Shown here: in pieces, positions 1 to 11,000 of the stretch
Numbering within the stretch: the first letter of the stretch is position 1
How the letters are laid out: every line of letters begins with the position of its first letter
NCBI RefSeq assembly: GCF_905220565.1
Contig: NC_059395.1
Span: forward strand, 10,395,289-10,459,288
Direction of reading: 5' to 3'
Length of the DNA: 64,000 bases
DNA from: Melitaea cinxia
Lineage: Eukaryota > Arthropoda > Insecta > Lepidoptera > Nymphalidae
Notes under the pieces: generated by a model
What the model was told of the DNA's origin: nothing
The model's database searches: none
The model's input: the letters and a program-made list of their open reading frames with translations, nothing else
Position numbers and translations under genes: made by a program

Positions 1-462
1 TTCAAGTCGTTTACTTCAAAAACATAGGACTTTCATACAAACTTCCAACCCCCGTTTTACCCCTCTAGGGGTCGAATTTCGTAAAACCCGTTCTTAGCGA
101 ATGTTTACGCCCTATAAGAAGCCTATCTGCCAAATTTCAAGTTTTTAGGTGTTATAGTTTCGGAGATTTCGTGATGAGTGAGTCAACCTACCATCCCCCG
201 TTTTAACCCCAAAAGGGTATTGATTTCTAAAGATACATTATTTGGACACCTTCTCATCATCTATAGAGCATACATTTTAAATTTCAAGTCTCTTAATTCA
301 AAAACATAGGACTTTCATACAAACTTGCAACCCCCGTTTTACCCCTTTAGGGGTCGAGTTTCGTAAAACCCGTTCTTAGCGGATGCCTACGTCTTATAAG
401 GAGCCTACCTGCCAAATTTCAAGTTTGTAGGTGTTATTGTTTCGGAGATTTCGTGATGAATG
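1..462. repeat. Two direct copies of an interspersed repeat
   Basis: The block from position 1 (TTACTTCAAAAACATAGGAC, then ACCCCCGTTTTACCCCT) recurs from about 281 with few changes. The period is near 281 bases; both copies run to TTTCGGAGATTTCGTGATGA. The left copy is cut by the window edge. Nothing coding is seen. Confidence 0.75.
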
Positions 463-875
463 ACCTTTCGCGTTTATATATATTATAGATTATAGATTTA
501 AACTTTGTTAACATTTTGTCAAGATTTGAAGTCAAGGACTTCTAGGATCACTACTGTCAAAATTGCATTTTGTGCAGCAGATTTTATGGGTAATTCGTTT
601 TTCATAAATATATGTGATTCACGTAAAGACATCGGGTGGTTAAAATTGTACATAATACATTTTATACGGTATATATTTTGAATAATATATTCAAAATCTC
701 TAAAATTTCAGGCTGCCTGTAATATTTACTCATGTTGCAATGTTTTAAAGTACGCAAGTTGGGCGATAAAACGTCATTTTATTATAAATAGATATTATTT
801 TTATTAGACATTATCATATAGATCATTATATATGCATCTATATGTAACTGCGTCTTGAGCATTTAACTGAGTAAG

Positions 876-3800
876 TCACAAGCCCATTGGCATTTTGGGA
901 TAAATAGTAAACTGCTTTCTTCTTCTTTCATCTGGAAAGTAATCTAAAGGTCCAGTGGGAACCTAAAGGTGACAAATATTTAAAAATTGTGTGCCTCAAT
1001 GACATAACATAGAGATAGACGGGTTATTAACCGACGTGATTGTATTTAAAAGTGGCGCAAGTCTACGTCACAGAACGCGCGACGGGTCATGCCCGATCGC
1101 GCCGATTTGGCCTGATCGTGACGTGATATTATATTAATAATTAAAGATAATAAAACCCTTTTTAAAGCGATTTGTTTGACAGATGTAATGACTTGAAAAC
1201 TAATGCATTTTATGTCGCGTGGCGAAATTAAAACAAAAGAAATAATATCGCGAAGCCAACTAAAATAAAAATCAATACTAATGATCTATAGCTCTTACAT
1301 TTTTTGACTATTCAGTTTGGTCGGGTTCGCGATATTATCACTTTTGTTGGGTTTCGGAACGCGACATTAGATCGTCCAACGCGAACACGCACACGGTTTT
1401 GATAGATATGATTGAATTTGAACTTTGTGCAATGATAATAAAGTGCAAATTGACTCTTTGACGTTAGGAACACACCTATATTGCTTAGACAACAGTGAGT
1501 GCTTATATTTTAATATGAACCTTATTGAATAGCCATTAAGTTCAAATTGACTCTACATTTTAGTTAGAAAAAGTTTGTGTACAAAAAAGGGCTGTTTTTA
1601 GGGTTTTCCCGGAAATTATTCGAATTTTTCTCTCCGTAAAAACCATCCTTGGACTTCAACGAACATTTTAAAAAAAGAATTGTTAAAATTGGTCCAGGCT
1701 TTGTTGAATTATGCGCTTACTAACACATTTTGCAATTCATTTTTATATTATAGAAGATTAATAAGCAGTTACCTTCTGAATTAGTGATGTCAGGCTTGTC
1801 TACTACTTCTTTAGTGTTGTCAATCTGAAATAATATCGATGTTATACATATATTTTCAGTAACACGCGTTCGTTTTGTAGCATAAACATATATTTTAAGT
1901 TTTCATGTTCACTATTAATATTTTCATTTATATTTTTTATATGGTGTTTAACGCGATTTCGTGTTATAAATAATTAATAAATAAACGCCTCACACTCAAC
2001 GGCCCCCACTAGAATTTATTCCGTGTCGAGGGTCCGGAAACACAATACACAAGCTTTGTGCTTGCACCCAGACCACGGCAAACATGTGTATGGCCAATAT
2101 AAACGTATGCTATATGCGAGGATCGATCCCGCAACCATCAGCGCGATAGGCGCAAGCTAGTGCTGTGACAGTTGCGCTAAAATGTCAAAATCGCTGTGAT
2201 CATTGTGAGATTCCCGATATTTCGGTGATGTTGCAAAGGCCATGATAACGGAATAATTAAAGACCGATTTTTTTTTTATTTAAAATGATTCGTTTTACTC
2301 AAGAAATTAGATTATTAGAAATGTTTCATAAAAGGAATTATTTTTTGAATATGATCTTGAGTCTGAAATCTTGAAATGACAATTTTGGTAAGTCCCATTA
2401 AATCTAATATATCAAATTCTCGTGTCGTTGTAGCTAAACTCCTCCGAAACGGCTTGACCGATTCTCATGAAATTTTGTGTCCATATTGGGTAGGTCTGAG
2501 AATCGAACAACATCTATTTTTCATCCCCCTAAATGTTAAGGATAGTCCACCCCAAATTTTTTTTTTTAATTTTTAGATAAATTATTAATTTTTTATTTTA
2601 TTTTGGCGTTGAAAAATACATACAATCCTAAATTTTCATGCTTCTACCACCAACCCCTATTTTTAAATAGCGTTTAGCGGCAAGACAACGTTTGCCGAGT
2701 CAGCTAGTAAAAGTATAACTATACAACTTACCAAAAATTCATTTGGTTTCTTAATTTCGATGAGCATGTGGTCACCTTCATCTTTAACTGTAACAATGCG
2801 CTATTATAAGTATTTTATTGATTTTTATGTTATGACTAACATAATGTGATATTTAATAGCCTAAATTACTATTGGATAATTTGTTTTCTGAAGATTTTAA
2901 AATAAGTTTAAGTAGATTTTGCACACCTACAGACATCCGCTCTTGTACAGCTTAAGGTTGGCTATTGAAAGGTGCTTTTAGCATTAAGTTCACATACATA
3001 ATTCTTGTTTATATGTTTATCATGTAATCCTAAATGACCGGACTGATTTGGTTGAAATTTTGTGTGTACATATCTATAGTTACATGGATGGTTTGAAATG
3101 GATCCGGTAGGTGGTACTGCTGTCAGTCTGTCACATATAATGTGAAGCTGCTATTCTAGCTGTCTGCTGGGTCCGCTAGTAAATTAATAAATATAAAGTA
3201 AATAAACGGTTAAGTGAAATATCATTTACCATTTATTTCATTATCATCTTCATCATCTTCTTCCTGATTTTCCATCGACGATTCATCATGACTCATATCC
3301 TGTTGAAATTAATTTAAAATGTTATAACTTACATTTCAACAGAATATCTAATTACACCATAAAAATGCTAATAACTTTGAAATAAAATAATACACTACAT
3401 ATACTTTACAATAGCTTGATACATAAAAACAATAAACCATTGCATAGTTAGTGTAAAAGAACACGCATAACATAACATAACAAGAACACGCATTTTTTAG
3501 CCTACTATGGAGTTTGGATCCAGTCGCGTAAGTGAGCAGACGTGTACTTGTCTTTAACAAAATTGTTTAAATTATGTAATTTCTAGTCAGCTACCGTCAT
3601 ACTACCGAGGCAATTAAACTCCAAGTGCAGTTGATCACTGATCACACACGTCGCTTCTGACCCCGGGCGAGGCAGCGGAACACCCGCGTAGCGCCCGCGA
3701 CAACAATACTTGCTATTTTTTGTCTCTTTCATCCGCACGGACACATTTCGCTCCGGTTGCGTCAAGCGAGGCAGGCAAGTTACTGCTTTAATATTGAACT

Positions 3801-6540
3801 ATAACTGCGATAGTGTGGGACGTCCTCCGGCCCGTTGGACCGACGATCTACGTAAGATTGCCGGTGTAGGCTGGATGAGGATTGCGGAAGACCGGGATGT
3901 GTGGCGCGAACTTGGGGAGGCCTATGTCCAGCAGTGGACTGCGATAGGCTGAAGTGTGTGTGTGTGTATAACTGCGATATTGCTGGCATATACTTAACTA
4001 CGATTATTGTTTATCAGTACGCTTCGCACTAACTCAACCACCCGCATTGCTATAACCACTATATATAATTATTATAATTAATTTATAGTGAATCATTTAA
4101 AGTATAGAAAAAATTAGCGTGCATCATTCTCCGACTAAAGCAAGAACTTCTACGAGAGTTAGATCAGTCATTGACTTACGATTAGGGATAGTCAAACAAC
4201 AGGAAGAGGAAACGACCCAGAAAGACTGGAATTGCCACTTAGATTTACAGGAATTTCATCAAGAATTTGATAACACGAAAGAATTTTAGCAAAAAATAAT
4301 TATTAATCAAGAGCAAAATACGAAGAACATGAACAAAAATTTGGCAGAGATTAAGAATGAATTAACTGACGTGAAAAACTCAAACCACTTTTAAACAAGT
4401 GAACACAATAATTTAAGAAAGGAATTATACGAATTATTACCCAACTAATTAATGGAGTAACTAAAATCAAAACTTTACAAACTCATATAGACAATATATC
4501 TAGCAAAATTATAGCAAATTTATCTTCTTTAAGCCTCTTGTCTGATGACTTATCTGACAATACTAAGATCATAATTGGAGAAATGGAAGAAAGTAACAAC
4601 AGAATGAAAAACCTCATCATAGCAGTATCCCTGTATATTCTGGAGTTAATGGATCAGAGATCTGAAACAAGGATTAAAAGTACTAAGCATTCTAAACGAT
4701 AGTCCTAAAAAAATCTTTCGACTTGGCAAATATAAACCAGAAAAATCTCGCCACATTAAAGTCTGCTTTAACGATGACAAAATACCAAAGGTATTGCTTA
4801 GAGAGAGGTCCAAACTTGATAAAAATACGAAAATATTTTCTGATCAAACCCCCTTACAATCGTAGTATTGTAATAACAAAATAAAATTGGAACTTAAAAA
4901 TAAACAACAAGCTGGTAATAAAAACTTACCAATTAAATATTTCAATAGAGTCCCTAAAATTGTTACGTGAAACAAAAAAATTGTAGTCTCAAAATCAAAT
5001 GATAACCTGACTATTCACAACTCACACAGTATTTACACATAACAAATACTGGATACCTGTGAAGACTTGAAAACATCGAAATCAATACATAATTTCTTCT
5101 ACACCAGTATTCTGCATTCGAAGCACGGGAAATTTGATGAACTGAAATGCGTCAAATCCATACATCACACAATCCACGTCATTTTATTAACAGAAACATG
5201 ATTAAGACAGATGAACAGGGCAAGTGTTTTCAGCTACAGAATTAGTCACTACTACAATATCATCATCATCATTACAGCCTATACAGTCCACTGCTGGACA
5301 TAGGCCTCCACAAGTTTACGTCAAAAATAACGTGAACTCATGTGTTTTGCCCATAGTCACCGCGCTGGGCAGGCGGGTTGGTGACCGCAGTACTGGCTTT
5401 GTCGCACCGAAGACGCTGCTGCCCGTCTTCGGCCTGTGTATTTCAAAGCCAGCAGTTGGATGGTTATCCCGCCATCGGTCGGCTTCTTAAGTTCCAAGAT
5501 GGTTGTGGAACCTTGTTATCCCTTAGTCGCCTCTTACTACAATATACGGATTAATAAAAAAGGGGGAGGCGGCTCGAGTATTCAGATGGAAAAAACTACC
5601 TCTGGGTACACCTAGATAGATACTGCTTGGATGTGGGTCTAGTATATAATCTTGGAGATACAGATCATCCCACTTTTCTCAATACGCTCAATCAACAAAT
5701 GGAAACTCATAAGAGTAGTATGTTCTTTGGTAACTTCAACGTAGACCTGCTTAGTAAGGACAGAAGAACAAGAGCCTATACCAATTTGATTTATGAATCA
5801 GGGTCAAATCAAACCCCTCAATTGCATAAAACAGAAATACTGTACCAGAGAAACCTCAAAGAGCACATTGATAGATCGATGTTTTAACTAATTTAAAAGA
5901 TACTGACTTTCACATAGCTACCGTTGACTCCCCTCTCTCCTACCATAAATAACTTTATGTACAGCTAAACAAGCACAAATCTGTTCCACAAAAAAGAAGA
6001 CAGTATCAGGCTACGAACTACTCAAAATTGAAAAACTACATTAAAGAAAGGCCTTTTCTTTTAACAGACAATAGCTATAATGGATCTGGAGTTTGGAGAT
6101 CTTGGAGTTAGAGTTTTGTTCTTGGAGTTGAGTCTTTTTTAACCTTAATTACGTTAATATTTAATATTAATAAATAAATAATAAATATCTACACAATACA
6201 CACACGGCCATCTGTTAACTTAATGCTTGTGTTATAGGTAACAGCCGACTGGTATATAGCTACATTTTTTTTTTTTCGATAAACATTCTTATAAATAATA
6301 CATATATAAATATATAAATAAATATTTATATTACACCCAGACTCGGGGTGGGAATCGAACCCACAACCCTCGGAGCAGAAAGCAGGGTCACTACAAACTG
6401 CGCCAACGGGCTATTATAGGTATATGTTTGATTTATACTAACATCCTGCATTTCATCTTCATGTGCTTTCATTAAATGGTTGTTCAATTTTTCTTTTGTT
6501 GTAAAAACAAGCTCACAGAAGTCACACATAAATTCCACAC
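876..6540 (-). CDS. Downstream exons 11-15 of the ZAD zinc-finger gene (long form, about 569 aa)
   Basis: Five exon-like blocks follow the exon 10 stop on the same strand: 6540-6443, 3299-3230, 2787-2732, 1824-1773 and 931-876. Exon 11 encodes a tenth finger (CDFCELVFTTKEKLNNH then LMKAH). The next three are acidic (ENQEEDDEDDNE; KDEGDHMLIEIKK; TKEVVDKPD). The last ends in ERRRKQFTIYPKMPMGL and a stop, with AATAAA about 93 nt downstream (778-783). All four junctions are GT/AG and keep phase. Joining exon 10 at a weak donor (GTACCG, exon end 8025) to exon 11 is also in phase and yields the linker HVNGVEFMCDFC. So these are either the 3' part of a long isoform or, less likely, a separate partial gene. 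Exon 15 is the least certain. Confidence 0.5.
1985..2185 (-). mobile_element. tRNA-derived SINE
   Basis: Read on the minus strand it starts with a tRNA-like head (AGCGCAACTGTCACAGCACT), a B-box-like stretch (GCGGGATCGATCC) and the GGCCATACACATG / GTGGTCTGGGTGC body shared with copies at 33248, 45366 and 57665. It lies in the last intron of the long zinc-finger form. Confidence 0.7.
2385..2712 (+). repeat. Interspersed repeat (CTCCTCCGAAACGGCTTGACC family)
   Basis: Shares AAACTCCTCCGAAACGGCTT, TGGGTAGGTCTGAGAATCGA and the end AACGTTTGCCGAGTCAGCTA with copies at 18450-19245 (interrupted), 38515-38645 (partial) and 48900-49215 (reverse). It is noncoding and unclassified. Confidence 0.75.
3790..3955 (+). 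pseudogene. RTE-type LINE, 3' end of reverse transcriptase ORF
   Basis: The frame ending at 3952 encodes RPPARWTDDLRKIAG, GWMRIAEDRDVWREL and GEAYVQQWTAIG then a stop, the usual C-terminus of insect RTE-clade reverse transcriptase ORFs. The rest of the element is missing. The last 50 bases (GGAGGCCTATGTCCAGCAGT) also form the tail of the SINE family seen at 5261, 9780, 24502 and elsewhere. Confidence 0.75.
4095..5249 (+). mobile_element. Decayed LINE (CR1/Jockey-like), ORF1 and start of endonuclease
   Basis: Broken frames give coiled-coil-like Lys/Glu/Asn-rich sequence, then FRLGKYKPEKSRHIKVCF and IPKVLLRERSKLDK, typical of LINE ORF1, followed by SILHSKHGKFDELK and VILLTET, typical of the start of an AP-endonuclease domain. 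Many stops and frameshifts are present. It continues after a SINE insertion at 5546. Confidence 0.6.
5250..5545 (-). mobile_element. SINE with RTE tail inserted in the LINE, 11-bp target duplication
   Basis: The minus-strand element occupies 5261-5534: the head AGAGGCGACTAAGGGATAAC lies at the right, and the tail CAGTGGACTGTATAGGCTG with ATG repeats at the left. It is flanked by TACTACAATAT at 5250-5260 and 5535-5545, a clear target-site duplication that dates it after the LINE. Confidence 0.85.
5546..6000 (+). mobile_element. Decayed LINE continued, endonuclease domain
   Basis: The frame 5627-5887 contains SSMFFGNFNVDLLSKDR, a variant of the FGDFN(I/V)D motif of LINE AP endonucleases. It continues the LINE interrupted by the SINE at 5261-5534. 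The frame ends early and no reverse transcriptase is seen. Confidence 0.6.
6335..6420 (-). mobile_element. tRNA-like SINE head (second family)
   Basis: The minus strand reads CCCGTTGGCGCAGTTTGTAG, then GGGTTCGATTCCCACCCCG, an A-box/B-box layout. A related copy is at 24215-24300 on the plus strand. It abuts exon 11 of the zinc-finger gene. Confidence 0.65.
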
Positions 6541-6599
6541 CTGAAAAATTAAAATGAGTGTTAAAGCGTGAGACAAAAATTATTTTAATGATCTAATGG

Positions 6600-6958
6600 A
6601 ATCTATATATTAATATGTGATGCAAAAATTTTGTACCCCTTTTTATGAAAATTGCGCGTACTCCTGTACGAAATTTCGCAAACTTATAGTTTATGATATA
6701 GAAAAGGAGTGCAAAATGCTAATATTTTTTTTTAAGTTACTACATTTGATATTTCGAACACTCGATAATTCGTAATATTTTTCGAGTTTCCTGAGTTAAC
6801 TATTAACGAGAGTCGACTGTATATTCTTTTCTTTATTATTATAGAAGTATACATAGTCTTTGACAACAGTACCTTAATAATGTTCAAACTTATAATTTAA
6901 ATTAATTATGGTCGAATTTCGACTACTGGGCGACCACTAGTAAATTATTATTGGTTGT
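6600..6958 (+). repeat. MITE-like repeat (GGTCGAATTTCGACCAC end)
   Basis: It runs from TGTGATGCAAAAATTTTGTA to GGTCGAATTTCGACTACTGG. Close copies are at 26765-27070 (reverse) and 32640-32985 (forward). Noncoding. Confidence 0.7.
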
Positions 6959-7435
6959 TCTCTAAAATATTTCATATAAAAAGTAATAATTTTAATTTTT
7001 CGATCATTGGTTTGAAATTTTGAATGAATGCTTTTGCATAATTTTCATGGATAAGAGAATGAAAGATATACTATTTTATTTATGTAAACAAACCAACAAC
7101 AGCTGTCAGAATGCTGACTACTGTGAAAGTCTTCAAAGTAACATTTTATACAACTAGAAAATCCACTTAATCCACTTATAGTTTAGGTTGTTTATGAATA
7201 AAGATTATAACAATATCTAATCTGCTTAAATCAAACTTTTAGCTACTCTAACGACCTCCTACTAAATATAATACTGCTCTCAAGTATTAAGGTGATCGTG
7301 TGGCTAGTAAGGTGACCCAGGTAGGGCCGGCAACGCGCTTTTGATACTTCCGATGTTGCGAGCGTCTACAGACAACGGTAACCGCTACCATCAGTTGTTC
7401 CGTACCCTTGTTTACCTACGCAGTCGTATAAGCCT

Positions 7436-7998
7436 TTTTTAACCGACTTCCAAAAAAGGAGGTTCTCGATTCGATTGTATTTTTTTTTATGTTAGCTCAG
7501 AACTTTTTAATGAGTGGACCGATTTTGAGGATTTTTGTTTTAATCGAAGAGCATGTCATGTGGTCCCATTTAAATTTAATTGAGATTTAAGAAGTACTTT
7601 TTGAGTTATACTTAATAATGCGTATTTACTTAACTATTTTAATGTCGACCTGCGTTGTAATAACTTCATAACTTTTTACTGGTGTAAGCGATTGTGATGA
7701 TTCTTACTTTAATCGAAAGTTGAAGTGTGTTGTCCCATTTAAATTTGGTCGAAATCTGAGTGTCTAGTGCGAGTTTTGTTTAATCCGCCTCACAATAACG
7801 GGTGTAAAAAATAATCTTCACGTATAAACGCGTTTCTGTGGACAATAGTCGCACTAGGCACTCCGATGATTACTTTTCGAGTAATCTTTGACAATGCACA
7901 ATTACTTGATTATTTTTTCGTCTACTTGCTACTACGTTGTATTACTAGTCTATGTTATTGAAGTCTGTCTTTTCTTCGTTTGCCAGCAAACACAATTG
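7436..7998 (+). repeat. ACCGACTTC / GAAGTCGGT interspersed repeat
   Basis: Begins AACCGACTTCCAAAAAAGGA and ends near CGTTTGCCAGCAAACACAAT. The ends are inverted copies of ACCGACTTC in the family consensus. Other copies: 14390-14852, 24424-25187, 34787-35050 (reverse), 44291 onward, 47199-47967 and 56047-56660. This copy ends seven bases before the exon 10 stop codon of the zinc-finger gene. Confidence 0.75.
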
Positions 7999-8004
7999 TT
8001 ATAG

Positions 8005-11000
8005 TTAGTTGAACGAGACGGTACCGTTGACGTGGGTCTTGATGTGCGCGGTGACGGCGTCGACATCCTCGAACTTCTCCTGACACAGCGGGCACGTGAG
8101 GTTCTGAGTGGCGTGTATGGCGGAGTGGTAGATGAGGTCGTCTTGAGACGAAAACGTATCGTCGCACTGTTCGCAGCGGAGGGTCTCCACCTCAGGCCCA
8201 GCTCGGACACGGACTGTGTCGCGGTGCTTGAGGCGCAGGTGTCTGTGGATAGCGTGGAAATATGAGTTTAACTTAACGTGTAATTTCTATTATATCAACT
8301 GAGAAGGACACAGCAGTGCTTTCAAGTTCAAGAGTTTTCAGTTTCAAGTTTGTTGTGTTCCTGGTGGTAAGGTGACCAGAGCTCCTGGGGGGATTGGGGG
8401 TAGCCGAACGCTTGTTAGCCGTCTTACTTATAAAAAAGTGTGTGTGTCAGTTCCGACGCACGACTGGAGTTTACTCCTTTAAGTAGACTGTCTAAATAGG
8501 CACAAAAAAGGCTTACTAGTCTAAAAAACATTAATACTATATCAAATGGTATGGTAATGGTAAATAAGCGAATCAAATAACGCCATCTACCGAAACGCTA
8601 TTGGGTTCCGATAAACTTTGTCGTCTCGTAACGCCATCTTCACCTTAAAAGTTGTTACAAAAAGTTTTTACGGGTACTGACGTATTGGCATTAAATTTCA
8701 TTCATAGTAGCATATTAACTATCACCAGGGAATTTTTTAGTTGAGAGGAAATATAAATATTTCTTTTTTTTTTTCATGTTCAAGCAGCCAGCTGACATAT
8801 TATAGTCAGTTGACTTTATTTTTCCTTCAAGATATTAGGTAAATTATAAACTGACAAATTGTAAAATGGGAGGAAATGACTAAAATACTTTATTTTTCTC
8901 CATGCGTGGGAGGCTGCCAGTGCTCGCTCCACCCAAAGAGTCGCAGCTGACGGTCGCGATTATTCATAATATAAATCCCTAATGTACTTTGCGAAGTTTC
9001 GATTGGGAGGAAATAATTGAGAAAATTTGTACCTGGCTCCCGGACTATTGTATTCATTCAGGACCAAGCAAGAAATAAATTTAAAATTCTAGCATTTGAA
9101 ACACAACAGTGTACTGAGTGTTCAAATTTTTTCATCCTCATCAGCAACTCAGAATATTGACAATATTATAGACATGACATTTATTAGACGCAATGACTCA
9201 TCGGCGTCGACCATGTCTTACGTTGTGGATTTTACACAAATAATTGCTTTTCAATAAAACATTTACAAGCCATTCAAATGTATATCCTACCTGGTATAGT
9301 GATGAGATTTCGTGAAGCACTTATCGCAAAACTTGCAAGGGTACGGTCTATCGCCGGCGTGTGAGCGGACATGCCTCGCTAGTTTGGCTATCGACACAAA
9401 ACCTAAAAAAAAAAAAAAACTTTTGCTAGACATATTGAATTGATATTTGTTAGTTAGTAGTAACAGTTAGTGACAATGTGCGTATGTTCATAGCTTGTTG
9501 ACTACTCTAAGACTCACGCTCCGGGCAGTACTCGCAGCAGAATGTTGGAGTCTTGTTGTGGACGACGTCTTTGTGCCTTTGGAGGGTTGATTTCTCGTGG
9601 AATCTATTGGAAGAAGTATTTAATAATTTAGTTTTCAGTTAATAGTTTTGTGATATAGTTATACATATCTATTGGGTTGTAATTGCATGTTTCTGATTCC
9701 ATTTTTTTTGGTTTTGATCCTATTTCAGGGCTTGGAGGCGGTTATTTAAAATACACAAATTCTGATTTGTATTCTAGTCTCTCTTCCCGTGGGTGTCGTA
9801 AGAGGCGACTAAGGGATAACAAGGTTCCACAACCACCTTGGGAACTTAAGAAGCCGACCGATGGCGGGATAACCATCCAACTGCTGGCTTTGAAATACAC
9901 AGGCCGAAGACGGGCAGCAGCGTCTTTGGTGCGACAAAGCCAGTACTGCGGTCACCAACCCGCCTGCCCAGCGTGGTGAGTATGGGCAAAACACATGAGT
10001 TCACGTTATTTTTGGCGTAAACTTGTGGAGGCCTATGTCCAGCAGTGGACTGTATAGGCTGTAATGATGATTCTAGTCAGTATGTTTATAATAGTACTCT
10101 ATTGTGTGTGATATATACATATGAGAAAGATATTAAATCTTACTTTTTCCCACAAATGGAGCAATCGTAAGGGCGTTGAACGCGAATGTGTCTTTTTTGA
10201 TGCGCCTCCAGCTCTTCTATTGACAAAAATGAGGCTGGACAGTTCGGACATACTTGTTGAGGTAAGTCCGAATGGATATGCTGAAATATATATAATCTTT
10301 TAATATTGTATTTATTCAAAAAACATTCTTTCATATATAGCGAGGCTAGTTATGAAAGAATGTTTGCTACATAACAGTCTGGAAATATCACTGCATGGTG
10401 AAAGACCTCTTCTATATTAGAAAAGCATAATAAAAGGTAAATATCACAATTCTAATGTAAATAATATAGGTATGAATTATGAATAAATTAATACATTTGA
10501 TCTACACACTCAGTCCCAATTCCTAAGTTACTGTTTTTGCTAGAAGCCTTTAGTATATTTAAATATTACTTGTTCTATTACTTTACAGTAGACCTGAGAC
10601 AAGAACCGCACCCACAACAGCATATATATATACATATATTTAGAACAGCTACTCCTTACTTTTTCGTGACGCTTAAGAAGTATCAGTCGTTTGAATTTCT
10701 TGCCACAGGCAATACACTGGAAAGGCATCTCATCGGTGTGTCGCAGCTGATGTGCTGCTAGGTCATATTTTGAGAAAAATTTACTGAAACAAATTACAAA
10801 CATAAACTGAAATAATTTATTATAGAAATAAAATACATACAATACTTCATATTTAATGTTGTGTTTTCAAGCTAATTATTGTATTTATGCATACATTTTT
10901 AACAGTAGTAATAAATATTACTTAAAACCTGTTTTAGAGACAATAACTCTGGTTCAGATTTGGTTGTATATTTTACTTTAGACATCATATGTTTTCAAAG

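Noticed and set aside
5224..5490. Open frame of 88 codons
   Set aside because: It lies almost wholly inside a SINE with target duplications; the frame is accidental and recurs in other copies.
8032..8265. 77-codon plus-strand frame of higher GC content
   Set aside because: It is the antisense of zinc-finger exon 10, whose minus-strand reading gives two good C2H2 fingers.
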